NCBI GenBank assembly: GCA_023489275.1 | Contig: JAMDDD010000019.1 | Location: forward strand, 1-46,778 | DNA: 46,778 nt | Direction: 5' to 3' | Source: Actinomycetota bacterium | GTDB taxonomy: Bacteria; Actinomycetota; Thermoleophilia; BMS3ABIN01 | In this document: in pieces, positions 7,604-16,576 of the stretch | Position numbering within the stretch: the first letter of the stretch is position 1 | Layout: the number at the start of each line of letters is the position of its first letter | Translations under genes and position numbers: made by a program | Notes under the pieces: model-generated | The model's input: the letters and a program-made list of their open reading frames with translations, nothing else | What the model was told of the DNA's origin: nothing | Database searches by the model: none

Positions 7604-8320
7604 TCATGAGCCGTTTGTTGATGCGCTCCCGGGGGTCGTCGTCGCCTGGTTGGGCGTACTGCTGCCACTGCTGCTGCCGGCGGACGGCGCCGCCGTTCCG
7701 GTTTTTGACGGCGGCGGGCTTGTCATATAAACATTGATGTCAATCGTGATCCCGATATCGCCCGGCACGACCTCTCCCGTACTTGACATTCGCGGCAGCT
7801 TGTTTCCGGTAACGTCGGGCGCCCCCATCTTTAGCGTCACGACGTTAATCAGCCTTCCGGTTACATTGACATCGTTCCCTTCCATCCTGGCATAGTTTTC
7901 GATCCGGTAGAGAAAATCATTAACGTCAAAGAATGAGCCCTCAAATTTCAGCTCAAGTGGGACGATGGTCGTTCCGGCCTGACCGGAGACGGGCGTGCCC
8001 GGCTTGATATTTAAAAAATCAACGCCGGCGTCGCTCGCGCTTTGCTGCAGTTCAATGATCAGTGACGGCACCTGGCTGTCAACTGGTATCAATTTGTTCA
8101 GCTTTAGCAGATCGCTCTCGGTTTGCTTGGCCGCCTGCCGCTCCTGATCAATGTTCTTCAGCTTTTCCTTGCTTTGCTGCAGCCTTGCGTCCTCGCTTAC
8201 CGCCTGGTTGTGCAGGCTGGACGCATTATCGCGTTTGGGGCCGATGATCAGAAAGTACCAGGCGGCGACAAGCACCACCACACCCAGACCGATAAGGATT
8301 CCGATATCGCGCGTCTTCAT
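7604..8320 (-). CDS. pilO: Type IV pilus inner-membrane platform protein PilO
   Basis: A 238-residue bitopic protein. A short cytoplasmic N-terminus is followed by one membrane span (about residues 8–27), a charged coiled-coil stretch (about 32–75) and a periplasm-side-type ferredoxin-like domain (about 80–200) with the family-like pattern SDAGVDFLNIKPG and FFDVNDFLYRIENYAR. The last 40 residues are Ser/Thr/Pro-rich and disordered. In known systems PilO pairs with PilN and aligns the platform with PilM and the motor ATPases. The start ATG overlaps the pilN stop by 4 nt (ATGA), so the two are translationally coupled. A Ser/Thr-rich tail is also present on the PilN and PilP-like neighbours. Confidence 0.85.
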   Translation of the reverse strand: MKTRDIGILIGLGVVVLVAAWYFLIIGPKRDNASSLHNQAVSEDARLQQSKEKLKNIDQERQAAKQTESDLLKLNKLIPVDSQVPSLIIELQQSASDAGVDFLNIKPGTPVSGQAGTTIVPLELKFEGSFFDVNDFLYRIENYARMEGNDVNVTGRLINVVTLKMGAPDVTGNKLPRMSSTGEVVPGDIGITIDINVYMTSPPPSKTGTAAPSAGSSSGSSTPNQATTTPGSASTNGS

Positions 8321-9102
8321 GGCGTTATTCCTCCGGCCCCCGTTCCACTCGAGGAAGATGTGAGAGTCGTGATCGTTCTTCCTGTCGAGCTCGGCAGCGC
8401 CGGCGTTCCGCCCGTAGGCGTCGTCTGTGTTGGCGCCAGCAACGGCGGCGTGTAGCTGCTGCCGCTGGAGGTTCCGTAAGCCTGATTGATCTCACTCGCC
8501 GACTTGAGATTGGCGCCGATCTGAAAATGTATCACAAGGTTCGTTCCCTGTTTTTCCGTAGAGGCGTTAATCAGGGTCACATTCTGAAGCGCTGGCAAAA
8601 GGCCCAGCCTGATCAGAAAAGTCGCCACTGACGGCATCGAATTATCATGCGTATAACCGTCAATGACGATGTCAGGAGTGTTACCGGTGCTGCTTGATAC
8701 CGACGGAGACGAGCCGCCGACCGTAACCTGTTTCCCCGGCAAGGCAGCCTGCAGCGAATTCAACCAAATGTCGCTGGGAATAACAAATGAAAGGTCATCG
8801 AATATTCTGGACCAGCGAATTCTCTGGTCATAAATTGACTTGACGCCAGACTGTTTGCTGTCTTTCTGGGATGTCACATTCTCATATTTCTGCAGTTCGG
8901 CCAGCTGCGGCGCCAGGGCCTGATTGCTGGCCTGGGCGTCGCTCAGCTCCTGTTGCGCGTTATCAACCTGATTTGCATAATAGACATAGCTCCCCCCCAG
9001 GGCAGCGATTAACAACACCGCTCCGGCAATCGGGAAGATATAAACCTGGCGGCGGAATTCGCGCGCCTTTTCTTCTCTGGGAACCAGATTGACTCTTGGC
9101 AT
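8317..9102 (-). CDS. pilN: Type IV pilus inner-membrane platform protein PilN
   Basis: A 261-residue protein with the hallmark N-terminal motif RVNLVPREE (the INLLP-type peptide that docks into PilM), a membrane segment at about residues 23–43, a coiled coil (about 45–80) and a ferredoxin-like core containing WSRIFDDLSFVIPSDIWLN. A Thr/Ser/Pro-rich tail of about 50 residues closes it. It lies between pilM (2-nt gap) and pilO (4-nt overlap), the classical order. The N-terminal motif makes the identification firm although the body of the protein is divergent, as is usual for PilN. Confidence 0.88.
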   Translation of the reverse strand: MPRVNLVPREEKAREFRRQVYIFPIAGAVLLIAALGGSYVYYANQVDNAQQELSDAQASNQALAPQLAELQKYENVTSQKDSKQSGVKSIYDQRIRWSRIFDDLSFVIPSDIWLNSLQAALPGKQVTVGGSSPSVSSSTGNTPDIVIDGYTHDNSMPSVATFLIRLGLLPALQNVTLINASTEKQGTNLVIHFQIGANLKSASEINQAYGTSSGSSYTPPLLAPTQTTPTGGTPALPSSTGRTITTLTSSSSGTGAGGITP

Positions 9103-9104
9103 CT

Positions 9105-11183
9105 TTAGCCCTCGTCCTCCAGCGCCAGGCCGATAGCGATGGCCAGACGCGGCGCCAACAGCCCCAGCTCCTCATCGCTCAGCCGGGACTTGTTTTGCAT
9201 CACCCGCATCAGCGGGTTGCCGAACTCAACCGCAAAGGGGAACTGCTGTGACAGATTCAGATCCAGATTGGGCAGCATGCCCCCGCCGCCGCTGACCAGC
9301 AATTTGCCGATCGGTAATGAGTTCTCTTGTGACATGTAGTAATCAAGCGACCGGTGAATCTCGTCCGCCAGCGCTTCCGTGGTAATCTCAAGCGCCCGGT
9401 GCACAACCTCAGCCGTCTCAACTTTTGACGGGTCCGCCGCTTCTTGTGGCCACAACCCTTTCCCTTCTTCCGGCGCTGTTTTTTTATCCGGTGGTCCCGG
9501 TGGCTTGCCCGGCTCTGTTGCCGGCGAAAGGCCGGAGGAGCCAAACGGCGAGCCGGCGCCCGGTCCGGCCTCAGGGCCGCTTCCCGCCGCCGGCGGCTCC
9601 GGAGCTATGATCATCGTTTCCGCTTCCGGAACAGTTGCGGTCGCCGGCGGTTCCGGCGATGGCGCCTGCCTGCCGGCTTCCGATGGCGGCGCCAGCCCGA
9701 TCTTCATCTTTAAAACTTCCGCTTCGGTAAAAGTGATTCCCATTTGATCCTGAACGGCCTTGGTAAAATCGTCGCCGCCGAAAGAAATGATTCTGGTAAA
9801 CTGCGGCTCTCCCGCGACATCCACCACCAGGTTTGTCACATCAGAGGCAATGTTGGCTATCGCGATCGCCGTGCCCTCGGGCGTCCCCGCATCGAGGAAT
9901 GATCTCGTAATCTGCGACCTGATCAGAGCAAATGCCTGCAAATCGACGCCCGCCACCTGCAATCGCGCCTTCTTGGCGGCATTGATGAAATCCATCACCA
10001 TCGCTTTTTGCGCCGCCACCACCAAAACTTTTTGCTTTTCGACCCCATCATGATCGGTGAAATGGCCCAACACATGGTAATCAAATACGGCTTCATCGAT
10101 GGGGATGGGAATGTAATCCTGTGCCTGAAACTCGATCGCCGAGCGCAGCTCTTTTCCGTCCAAGAGGGGAAAATCGAGCGACCTGACCACAATCTTCTGA
10201 TTGGCCAATCCCAGCGCCACCTTCCGTCCGTGGATCTTGTACCGCTTCCAGAAATCGCGAATGGCGCTGGCCAATCCCTCCACGTCCCGCACCTCGCCTT
10301 CCTGGATCAGACCTTCGGGAATTGCGTCGAGAGCCGCCTGCTGCAAAACCGAGCCGGAGGTCTGGTGCCGCAGGCGAACAGCCGTAATCGAGGACCGTCC
10401 CAGATCCAGGCCGACCGGACTGGTCTTTGCTGACAGCGAGACGCCGGCCTTTCTTTCTTTCCGTTGCCGGGACCTGTTGACCTTCTCCGGCTTCGGCTCT
10501 TTGGGCTGCTTTTGCTTCTTGGCTTTCGGCTCTTTTGGCTGCTTTTGCTTCTTGGCTTTCGGCTCTTTTGGCTGCTTCAACTTTGCTTCTTTGGGCTGCT
10601 TTGGCTTTTTAATTTTCGGTTCCCGGGGCGCTCTGGCTTCACTCGACTTACGGCCAAAAAGCGATTTTTTCTGCTGGGGCACAGCTGTGCCGGACGTCTC
10701 TGGCGCCAGTGGCGGGGCCGCTCCTGCCGCTTCCGGTTTCGGCGGACGTTTTTTAAAGGAAAACAGGGGCTTGCGCTTATTTTTCTCCGGCCCGTCGAAT
10801 TTTCTCTCAGCCGGCTCCTTTAAAGCCTTTGGTTTTTTCTTGCCAAATACCTCGCTTCTACCAACAGCTCCAGCAACCGGTTCCGGCGGTAACGGCGCCA
10901 CGGGCTGAATTGGCGGAGCCTCAGATCCGGGCGCCGGCCCCGTCGCTGGCGGAGCCCCGGAAGCGCGCTTTTTAATGAAAGGCTTTTTCCCCACCCCGGC
11001 ATCTTTGGGCGGCTTTGCTTTCTTGGGTGCTTTTGGCGCCGGCATGGTTATCCCTCCGCCACCAAACAACCGCCTTTTCGGGGGTGGCAGCGGTGGCGGT
11101 CCCGGCGGTCCGGACCCGGCGCCCTGGGGAGGCAAGGCTCCCTCTTTCTCCCGCTTGTTTTGATGTTTTTTAAAAAAAGCCAT
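9105..11183 (-). CDS. pilM: Type IV pilus actin-like protein PilM with long basic N-terminal tail and internal insert
   Basis: At 692 residues it is about twice the usual PilM length (near 350). Residues 1–255 are low-complexity, Pro/Lys-rich, with a tandem KQKQPKEPKAK-type repeat near 205–235. The actin-like fold starts at about 256 with VGLDLGRSSITAVRL (phosphate-1 loop), followed by SAIEFQAQDYIPIP and a FGGDDFTKAVQ element. A 95-residue Pro/Ala/Gly-rich insert (about 500–595) interrupts it, and it resumes with SLDYYMSQ and LLVSGGGGMLPNL (adenosine-site loop). PilM binds ATP and the PilN N-terminus on the cytoplasmic side. The start ATG 11183 directly follows a TAA and lacks a Shine-Dalgarno, so the true N-terminus is not certain, but the basic tail is continuously open. 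Confidence 0.88.
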   Translation of the reverse strand: MAFFKKHQNKREKEGALPPQGAGSGPPGPPPLPPPKRRLFGGGGITMPAPKAPKKAKPPKDAGVGKKPFIKKRASGAPPATGPAPGSEAPPIQPVAPLPPEPVAGAVGRSEVFGKKKPKALKEPAERKFDGPEKNKRKPLFSFKKRPPKPEAAGAAPPLAPETSGTAVPQQKKSLFGRKSSEARAPREPKIKKPKQPKEAKLKQPKEPKAKKQKQPKEPKAKKQKQPKEPKPEKVNRSRQRKERKAGVSLSAKTSPVGLDLGRSSITAVRLRHQTSGSVLQQAALDAIPEGLIQEGEVRDVEGLASAIRDFWKRYKIHGRKVALGLANQKIVVRSLDFPLLDGKELRSAIEFQAQDYIPIPIDEAVFDYHVLGHFTDHDGVEKQKVLVVAAQKAMVMDFINAAKKARLQVAGVDLQAFALIRSQITRSFLDAGTPEGTAIAIANIASDVTNLVVDVAGEPQFTRIISFGGDDFTKAVQDQMGITFTEAEVLKMKIGLAPPSEAGRQAPSPEPPATATVPEAETMIIAPEPPAAGSGPEAGPGAGSPFGSSGLSPATEPGKPPGPPDKKTAPEEGKGLWPQEAADPSKVETAEVVHRALEITTEALADEIHRSLDYYMSQENSLPIGKLLVSGGGGMLPNLDLNLSQQFPFAVEFGNPLMRVMQNKSRLSDEELGLLAPRLAIAIGLALEDEG
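10495..10577 (-). repeat. 33-bp in-frame tandem repeat within pilM
   Basis: Two nearly identical 33-bp units (10495–10527 and 10528–10560) and a partial third encode 11-residue copies of a KAKKQKQPKEP-type sequence. Flanking DNA holds more degenerate PKEP/PKQP copies. Such a repeat can expand or contract by slippage without breaking the frame. Confidence 0.85.
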
Positions 11184-11382
11184 TTATGAGTCTGCACACG
11201 CAAAAACGGCCATGCGGCCCGGATTAAGTTTCGACGGTGTTTCTATCATCTCCTCTAACAGGTTCATGAAGCGTTTGCCTGACGGCAGCAAACCCGGCCC
11301 GGGCAACCACTCCGGCCAGGTCCGGAAACAGTTCCCTTAACGGCAGACAGCACGATAATCTTGAGCCTGATCCAGAACATAA
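11184..11382 (-). other. 199-bp gap between trpC and pilM, no assignable gene
   Basis: Two minus-strand frames are open without a clear start or ribosome binding site. One ends directly at the pilM ATG (…NLLEEMIE…), and another contains LRELFPDLAGVVARAGF, which looks protein-like. Either could be a remnant of a gene once lying between trp and pil. I see no terminator with a T-run and no clear promoter for pilM. Confidence 0.3.
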
Positions 11383-12165
11383 TTACCGGCCCAGCAGATC
11401 GCGCAGCCTGCCTCCTGGATCATCGCTTGACATTAAAGCTTCACCGACTAGAACCGCGGCCACGCCCTCATCATTCAGCTTGACAACATCAGCCCGGCTG
11501 TTTACGCCGCTTTCGCTGACAATCGCCACCTCTTTGGGGACAAACTCTATCAGATTCAGCGTCGTTTCCAAATTGACCGCAAAAGTTTTTAAATTGCGGT
11601 TATTGATACCGATTATCGGCACACCGGCGGTTAAGGCAAGATCCAGCTCCCGGCGGTCATGAACTTCAACCAGGCACTCCAGGCCCGCCAGCGATGCCTC
11701 CCCGAATAGCTGCCGCAGACTCTGGGGCGTCAGCGCCGCGACGATCAGCAAGATAGCGTCGGCCCCGGCGGCGGCGGCTTCCCAGACCTGATAGGGGTCG
11801 ATGATGAAGTCTTTCCGAAGCACCGGCAGGCTCGATGCGGCGCGAGCCTGGCGCAGATCTTCCAGGCTCCCCCTAAAATGACGCTCCTCGGTCAAAACGG
11901 ACAGCGCGCCAGCCCCGGCTTCTTTATAAGCGCGCGCCACCTCAGCCACATCAAGGTGCGGCCGGATATCACCTTTTGACGGCGAAGCCCGCTTGATCTC
12001 CGCGATCACAGACAGGCCGGGGCTGCGCACGGCGGCAACCAGGGACCGGCCTGATGGCGCCGAAGTCAAAACTGACTCCCGGAGCTCTTCCAGGGGCCAC
12101 TCCAGCCTGCGGGTAGCAATCTCCTGCCGGGTCATCCGAATGATCCTGCTTAAAAAATCCGTCAA
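11383..12165 (-). CDS. trpC: Indole-3-glycerol phosphate synthase
   Basis: Closes the indole ring of indole-3-glycerol phosphate from CdRP. A TIM barrel with the standard blocks VIAEIKRASPSKGDI (catalytic Lys), LSVLTEERHF, LPVLRKDFIIDPYQV (catalytic Lys), LECLVEVHD, IGINNRNLKTF and VSESGV. A frame extends far upstream into trpD, but the family-like start is TTG 12165 (TDFLSRII), giving 260 residues, 22 nt after the trpD stop; only a weak GAAAGAG lies upstream. It is the last gene of the hisIE–trpEGDC run. trpF, trpB and trpA are not in the window. Confidence 0.93.
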   Translation of the reverse strand: MTDFLSRIIRMTRQEIATRRLEWPLEELRESVLTSAPSGRSLVAAVRSPGLSVIAEIKRASPSKGDIRPHLDVAEVARAYKEAGAGALSVLTEERHFRGSLEDLRQARAASSLPVLRKDFIIDPYQVWEAAAAGADAILLIVAALTPQSLRQLFGEASLAGLECLVEVHDRRELDLALTAGVPIIGINNRNLKTFAVNLETTLNLIEFVPKEVAIVSESGVNSRADVVKLNDEGVAAVLVGEALMSSDDPGGRLRDLLGR

Positions 12166-12187
12166 AAAAATAACTCTTTCTTCTGCC

Positions 12188-13216
12188 TCAGGCTGTACGG
12201 GTTGCCTCAATAAACGCTTCCAGTTTCTTGACAGCGGCGCCGCTGTCAATGCTTGCCGCCGCGAGCCTGATTCCCTCGCCGATGTCCTTGCTTGCGCCCG
12301 CCGTATACAGGGCAGCACCGGCGTTCAAGAGGACGATGTCGCGCCGCACGCCGGTTTCACCGGCGAGAATGCTCCTGATGATGGCGGCGTTTTCCCCGGC
12401 GGTGCCCCCTTTAATCATTTTGGTCTCCGGAGAGCTGTTAATCCCGAAATCCTCCGGCGTTATCGTGTAGCCGCGGATCTCATCCGGTGTGACCTCGACA
12501 ACCTCCGTCACGCCGGTCACGGTAATTTCATCCAGTCCGTCGCTGCCGTGCACGACTAGCCCGTGGCGGCACCCCAGCCGCTGCAGGGCGCTGGCCATCG
12601 GCCGCAAATAATTGGGGTCGGAGACTCCGATCAGCTGGAAGGCTGCTCCGGCAGGATTAGTTAATGGACCTAGAAAATTAAATATGGTCCTAACTGCCAG
12701 CTCTTTCCGCACCGGGATTACATGCTTCATTGCCTGATGGTGCAGCGGTGCGAACATGAAACCAATCCCGGTCTGCTCGATACAGCGGCCGGTGGCTTCG
12801 GGTGAAAGCTCCAGGTCTGCTCCCAGAGCCTCCAGAACGTCGGCGCTGCCGCACTGGCTGGTAGCGCTGCGGTTGCCATGCTTGGCCACCCTGGCTTCGG
12901 CGCCGGCAACCACAAAAGCAGCGGTGGTGGAGATGTTAAAACTGTGGGATTTGTCGCCGCCGGTGCCGCAGGTGTCAACCACCTCCGATCCCGCCACGCT
13001 CACCCGGAGCGAGAAACGCCGCATGGTCCGGGCGAGCCCGACTATCTCCTCTACCGTCTCCCCTTTGGTGCGCAGCGCAATCATGAATCCGGCCGTCTGC
13101 ACTTCGCTGGAGCTTCCGGACATAATCTGCTCCAGGGCCGATTCTGCCTCCGACTCGCTGAGATCGATGTCATCGGCAAGCCGGTCGATAGCGTATGTCA
13201 GAACGTCATTGGGCAT
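12188..13216 (-). CDS. trpD: Anthranilate phosphoribosyltransferase
   Basis: Transfers phosphoribose from PRPP to anthranilate. The protein has 342 residues, the normal length. PRPP and metal-binding motifs are present: DTCGTGGDKSHSFNIST, KHGNRSATS, GPLTNPA and HGSDGLDEI. The helical N-terminal domain fits nucleoside phosphorylase-like family members. The start ATG 13216 lies 9 nt after the trpG stop; there is no strong Shine-Dalgarno, so translation probably depends on coupling. As in many bacteria, TrpD and TrpG are separate proteins here, not fused. Confidence 0.95.
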   Translation of the reverse strand: MPNDVLTYAIDRLADDIDLSESEAESALEQIMSGSSSEVQTAGFMIALRTKGETVEEIVGLARTMRRFSLRVSVAGSEVVDTCGTGGDKSHSFNISTTAAFVVAGAEARVAKHGNRSATSQCGSADVLEALGADLELSPEATGRCIEQTGIGFMFAPLHHQAMKHVIPVRKELAVRTIFNFLGPLTNPAGAAFQLIGVSDPNYLRPMASALQRLGCRHGLVVHGSDGLDEITVTGVTEVVEVTPDEIRGYTITPEDFGINSSPETKMIKGGTAGENAAIIRSILAGETGVRRDIVLLNAGAALYTAGASKDIGEGIRLAAASIDSGAAVKKLEAFIEATRTA

Positions 13217-13225
13217 GCGAACAGT

Positions 13226-13825
13226 TTAAAGGGTCATCCTGAGAAAATTTCCGAGGATTTGTTTACCAGGGCCTGTAAGTATACTTTCGGGATGAAACTG
13301 CACTCCCTCAAGGGCCGGGAGCGATCTGTGCCTGAAACCCATGACGACACCCTCTTCAATCCAGGCGCTCATTTCGAGCTCCTCCGGCAGAGGCGAGGCG
13401 ACCACCAGCGAGTGATAACGCGTCGCCGTAAACGGATTTTCGATTCCCGCAAAGATGGTATTTCCATCATGGTAAATCTCCGACACCTTGCCATGCACCG
13501 GAAAGCCGCCCCTGATCACGGCGCCGCCAAATACCTGGCCGATTGCCTGATGGCCCAGACAGACGCCCAGGATGGGCACCCGGCCGCCAAAGGTCTTGAC
13601 CACCTCCATCGAGATGCCCGCCTCGTCCGGCGTGCACGGACCCGGCGAGATGACGATATGGCTGGGGGCGCGCTGCTCGATCTCGCCGGTTGTGATTCTG
13701 TCGTTGCGGCGCACTTCAATTTCGGCGCCGATCTCACCCAGGAACTGGACGAGGTTATACGTAAAAGAATCGTAATTGTCAATGATTAAGACTTTTGCCG
13801 TCGTATATTTCTGGACGTCCGTCAT
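13226..13825 (-). CDS. trpG: Anthranilate synthase, glutamine amidotransferase component
   Basis: Supplies ammonia from glutamine to TrpE. A class I amidotransferase with the nucleophile in GVCLGHQAIG and the His/Glu of the triad in GVQFHPES. The N-terminus VLIIDNYDSFTYN is typical. I chose ATG 13825 (199 residues), which overlaps the trpE stop as ATGA and has AGGAG five bases upstream; a GTG six bases further up would put the AGGAG directly against the start. In some organisms the same subunit also serves p-aminobenzoate synthase. No pab genes are nearby, so tryptophan synthesis is the direct reading. Confidence 0.95.
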   Translation of the reverse strand: MTDVQKYTTAKVLIIDNYDSFTYNLVQFLGEIGAEIEVRRNDRITTGEIEQRAPSHIVISPGPCTPDEAGISMEVVKTFGGRVPILGVCLGHQAIGQVFGGAVIRGGFPVHGKVSEIYHDGNTIFAGIENPFTATRYHSLVVASPLPEELEMSAWIEEGVVMGFRHRSLPALEGVQFHPESILTGPGKQILGNFLRMTL

Positions 13826-15339
13826 TCCCACTCCTGCTGCGCCTGCGCCAGCCTGATAGCGGCAAACAGGGCGCCTGCCTTGTTCAGTGATTCCTCGTAT
13901 TCGCGCGCAGGCACTGAGTCAGCCACCACGCCGCCGCCGGCCTGCACGTAAGCCGCGCCTGTCTTGACTACGATGGTGCGGATGCAGATGCATGTATCCA
14001 GATCGCCGTTGAAGCTGAGGTATCCGATGGCGCCGGCGTAGGAGCCGCGCTTGACCGGCTCCAGTTCATCGATGATCTCCATTGCCCGGATCTTCGGAGC
14101 CCCTGAGACGGTACCAGCGGGAAAGGCTGCCTTCAGCGCGTCAGTGGCCTTCAGTCCGTTCCGGAGCCGTCCCACAACCACGGAGACAATGTGCATCACA
14201 TGTGAATAATACTCGATCCGCATCAGGTCAACGACATCAACCGTTCCGGGAACGCAAACACGGCCAAGGTCATTGCGCCCCAGATCAACGAGCATGATGT
14301 GCTCCGCCCTCTCCTTTTCATCCGCCAGCAGGCCGGCCGCCAGCCGCTTGTCCTCATCAGGAGTAGCGCCGCGAGGCCTGGTCCCCGCAACCGGCCGCGT
14401 CTCCACCCATCCCCGGGCCACCTTGATCAGGGGCTCAGGTGAGGAGCCGACCAGGGCGAACTCGCCGAAATTGATGTAATACATGTAAGGCGATGGATTG
14501 ATTGTTCTTAAGCCTCGGTAGATGCCAAAAGGAGAAACGCCGGTTTGCACCCGGAACCGCTGGGACGGCACCACCTGAAAAGCGTCGCCGGCGCGAATGT
14601 ATTCCTTGATCCGTTCCACCGCTGCTTCAAAATCATCCCGGCGAAAATTGGAAACCGGCTCGGACAAAGGCGGGCGTTGGTGACTTGCCGGCGCCGGCAG
14701 CGGCAGCGACAGCAACCGCCTCAACTCCCGGACACGGCCGCAGGCGTTATCATAAGCTGTCTCAATGTCAATGCCATCCTCGACAAGCACGTTTGCCAGC
14801 ACGATCACCGTGTGCCGCAGGTGATCGAAAATCACGAGCGAGTCGGTGACGAGAAATGCCATATCAGGCAGTCCCAGTTCATCGCGCGCCGCTGGCGGCA
14901 GCTCTTCTATCCAGCGCACCAGGTCATACCCGAACAGGCCGACGGCGCCGCCGACAAACGGCGGCAACTCCTCGAGCTCGGGCGCCCGGAAGCGCGCCAG
15001 GTACTCCTCGATATACGCAAACGGATCGTCGCAGGCCGATTCCGTCACCCCGGCGCCGGCGACTACCTTGAGCAGATCATCCCGAAAAGTAATTACCGCC
15101 CGGGGATCGCAGCCGAGGAACGAGTAGCGGCCGATCCGCTCTCCCTGTTCGGCGCTCTCCAGCAGAAAGGAATTTTCCCGCGCGCCCAGTTTCAGAAATG
15201 CCGAAACCGGCGTCTCCAGGTCAGAGATGAAACTGCAGTAAACCGGAATATGATTATACCGGCGGGAGAGGGAGCGAACCTCATCCAGACTGGGATGAAT
15301 TTCGAGACCAGGTCCGGCGGCGGCCCCGGTTACTTCCAT
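13822..15339 (-). CDS. trpE: Anthranilate synthase component I
   Basis: Converts chorismate (the product of AroC, also encoded here) and ammonia to anthranilate. The 505 residues are full length. The N-terminal regulatory region holds [20 protein letters not shown], matching the LLES tryptophan-feedback segment. The C-terminal catalytic domain shows [58 protein letters not shown] and GAIGY. Presence of the LLES element and the neighbouring trp genes favour TrpE over PabB. It overlaps hisIE by 10 nt at the start and trpG by 4 nt at the end. Confidence 0.95.
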   Translation of the reverse strand: MEVTGAAAGPGLEIHPSLDEVRSLSRRYNHIPVYCSFISDLETPVSAFLKLGARENSFLLESAEQGERIGRYSFLGCDPRAVITFRDDLLKVVAGAGVTESACDDPFAYIEEYLARFRAPELEELPPFVGGAVGLFGYDLVRWIEELPPAARDELGLPDMAFLVTDSLVIFDHLRHTVIVLANVLVEDGIDIETAYDNACGRVRELRRLLSLPLPAPASHQRPPLSEPVSNFRRDDFEAAVERIKEYIRAGDAFQVVPSQRFRVQTGVSPFGIYRGLRTINPSPYMYYINFGEFALVGSSPEPLIKVARGWVETRPVAGTRPRGATPDEDKRLAAGLLADEKERAEHIMLVDLGRNDLGRVCVPGTVDVVDLMRIEYYSHVMHIVSVVVGRLRNGLKATDALKAAFPAGTVSGAPKIRAMEIIDELEPVKRGSYAGAIGYLSFNGDLDTCICIRTIVVKTGAAYVQAGGGVVADSVPAREYEESLNKAGALFAAIRLAQAQQEWE

Positions 15340-15959
15340 CGGCCCAGCAGCTCCTCAAGCACTTCTGTGAAGGTAACGCCGCAGTCCGCCAGCAGGACTT
15401 CCAGATGATAAAACAAATCGGCAGCCTCATAAACAATCTCCTCCCTGTCGCCGCCGGCTGCGGCGGCGATCAGCTCGGAGGACTCTTCGTCAACCTTGCT
15501 TAAAATCGCATCCGATCCCTTTTCAAACAGGCTGGTGGCATATGAGCCGGGCGGCATCAAACGTTTCCGCTCCTCGATCAGATCGTAGAGACGTGACAAC
15601 GTTTCGTATACCGCCGGCTGAAGCGGCGACCCGTCCAGAGACCGGTGAAAGCAGGTATGCTCGCCGGTATGGCAGGCGACGCCACGCTGCTCCGCCAGAA
15701 TCAGGAGGGTATCAAGATCGCAGTCATACCGGATCGACTTGACAAACTGGAAGTGGCCGCTGGTCTCGCCTTTATTCCACAGCTTCCGGCGCGAGCGGCT
15801 CCAGAACCAGGTTCTGCCGGTGTCAATGGTAAGCTTGAGCGACTCCCGGTTCATGTAGGCCTGCATCAGCACTTCGCCCGTGAACCAGTCCTGCACTATC
15901 GCCGGGATCAGGCCCCGCTCGTTGAAAGTGAGATCTTCTATGGGGATGGGGTCGGGCAC
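15330..15959 (-). CDS. hisIE: Bifunctional phosphoribosyl-AMP cyclohydrolase / phosphoribosyl-ATP pyrophosphatase
   Basis: Steps two and three of histidine synthesis in one 209-residue chain. The HisI part (about 1–110) carries the metal residues: the DCDLDT segment with Cys80, Asp81 and Asp83, and Cys96 and Cys103 in [10 protein letters not shown]. The HisE part (about 116–209) has the acidic helices [13 protein letters not shown] and [18 protein letters not shown] of the MazG-like pyrophosphohydrolases. The start is GTG 15959. There is no Shine-Dalgarno, but a promoter-like element ends six bases upstream, suggesting a leaderless message. It heads a trp operon rather than a his operon, which is unusual; both pathways share PRPP chemistry. 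Confidence 0.94.
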   Translation of the reverse strand: MPDPIPIEDLTFNERGLIPAIVQDWFTGEVLMQAYMNRESLKLTIDTGRTWFWSRSRRKLWNKGETSGHFQFVKSIRYDCDLDTLLILAEQRGVACHTGEHTCFHRSLDGSPLQPAVYETLSRLYDLIEERKRLMPPGSYATSLFEKGSDAILSKVDEESSELIAAAAGGDREEIVYEAADLFYHLEVLLADCGVTFTEVLEELLGRWK

Positions 15960-15965
15960 AGCAGG

Positions 15966-15994
15966 ATTCTACTAAAAGAATACTGACCGTACAA
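15966..15994 (-). promoter_or_regulatory. Candidate leaderless promoter for hisIE–trpEGDC
   Basis: Minus strand: TTGTAC (15994–15989), a 17-base spacer, TAGAAT (15971–15966), then six bases to the GTG start of hisIE. The -10 box matches five of six consensus bases; the -35 matches three. Transcription would begin at or next to the start codon, which fits the missing Shine-Dalgarno. Leaderless genes are common in Actinomycetota. Confidence 0.45.
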
Positions 15995-16139
15995 CTCAGG
16001 CAATCCCGATCATGTCAGCAAGGATTCAGATTGGCTGCCGGGCTTTGGAATGAAGCATCCATGCCGCCGCCCGGGATAATCCTGCTGAGCCCGGCAGGCA
16101 ATTTAGCCAATTGAGTAACCCGCGCAAACCCTTCCAGCC

Positions 16140-16421
16140 TTACAGCTTCAAGAAGCCATCCTTTAGCATCTGCGGCCGGCAATGTGAGCAAACTACAAAG
16201 CGCCTGTGGACGTCCTCTTTCTCCGTGAAAACTTCCGTCTGCTCACCCGTGAGGATCGTGCGGCCGCACCGTCCGCAAGTATCCTGATAAAGACGCGGCC
16301 TTATCTCTCGCCGGCCGGCATTTGATCGCACGGAGGTAATGCCTTCCAGGCTTTCACCCAATGGATCGTTGTCAGCTTCCCAGTTGGAAATATTTTTCTT
16401 AAACAAAGTTCCCAATCCCAT
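16140..16421 (-). CDS. Small four-cysteine (zinc ribbon-like) protein of unknown function
   Basis: A 93-residue protein. The N-terminal half is polar and unremarkable; the C-terminal half carries two CxxC knuckles, TCGRCGRT (Cys49, Cys52) and VCSHCRPQ (Cys78, Cys81), spaced 25 residues apart, as expected for a single zinc-binding ribbon or treble clef. There is no membrane segment. The start ATG 16421 is supported by a strong GGGGGAG about eight bases upstream. I do not recognise the family. It stands alone between deoC and hisIE on the same strand with gaps of about 155 and 180 bp, so it may have its own promoter. Confidence 0.75.
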   Translation of the reverse strand: MGLGTLFKKNISNWEADNDPLGESLEGITSVRSNAGRREIRPRLYQDTCGRCGRTILTGEQTEVFTEKEDVHRRFVVCSHCRPQMLKDGFLKL

Positions 16422-16576
16422 AATTACCGCTCCCCCTGCAATTCCGGTGTTTCAAAGTCATGGCATGATTTTTCCCCGTTTGCGAAAAAATAATCCGGGC
16501 GGAGAAATTAATTGAAAAGAAGTCAGTTCCGGCAAGAAACAAGGAAAAAGGGGAAGCCGAATTACGTATTGGTTGG

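Noticed and set aside
12166-12318. Longer TrpC start inside trpD
   Set aside because: The added residues lie wholly within the trpD frame and do not resemble TrpC; TTG 12165 fits the family start.
14545-15408. Long plus-strand frame opposite trpE
   Set aside because: A GC-rich antisense shadow of a clear trpE; composition is His/Arg/Gln-rich as expected for the complement.
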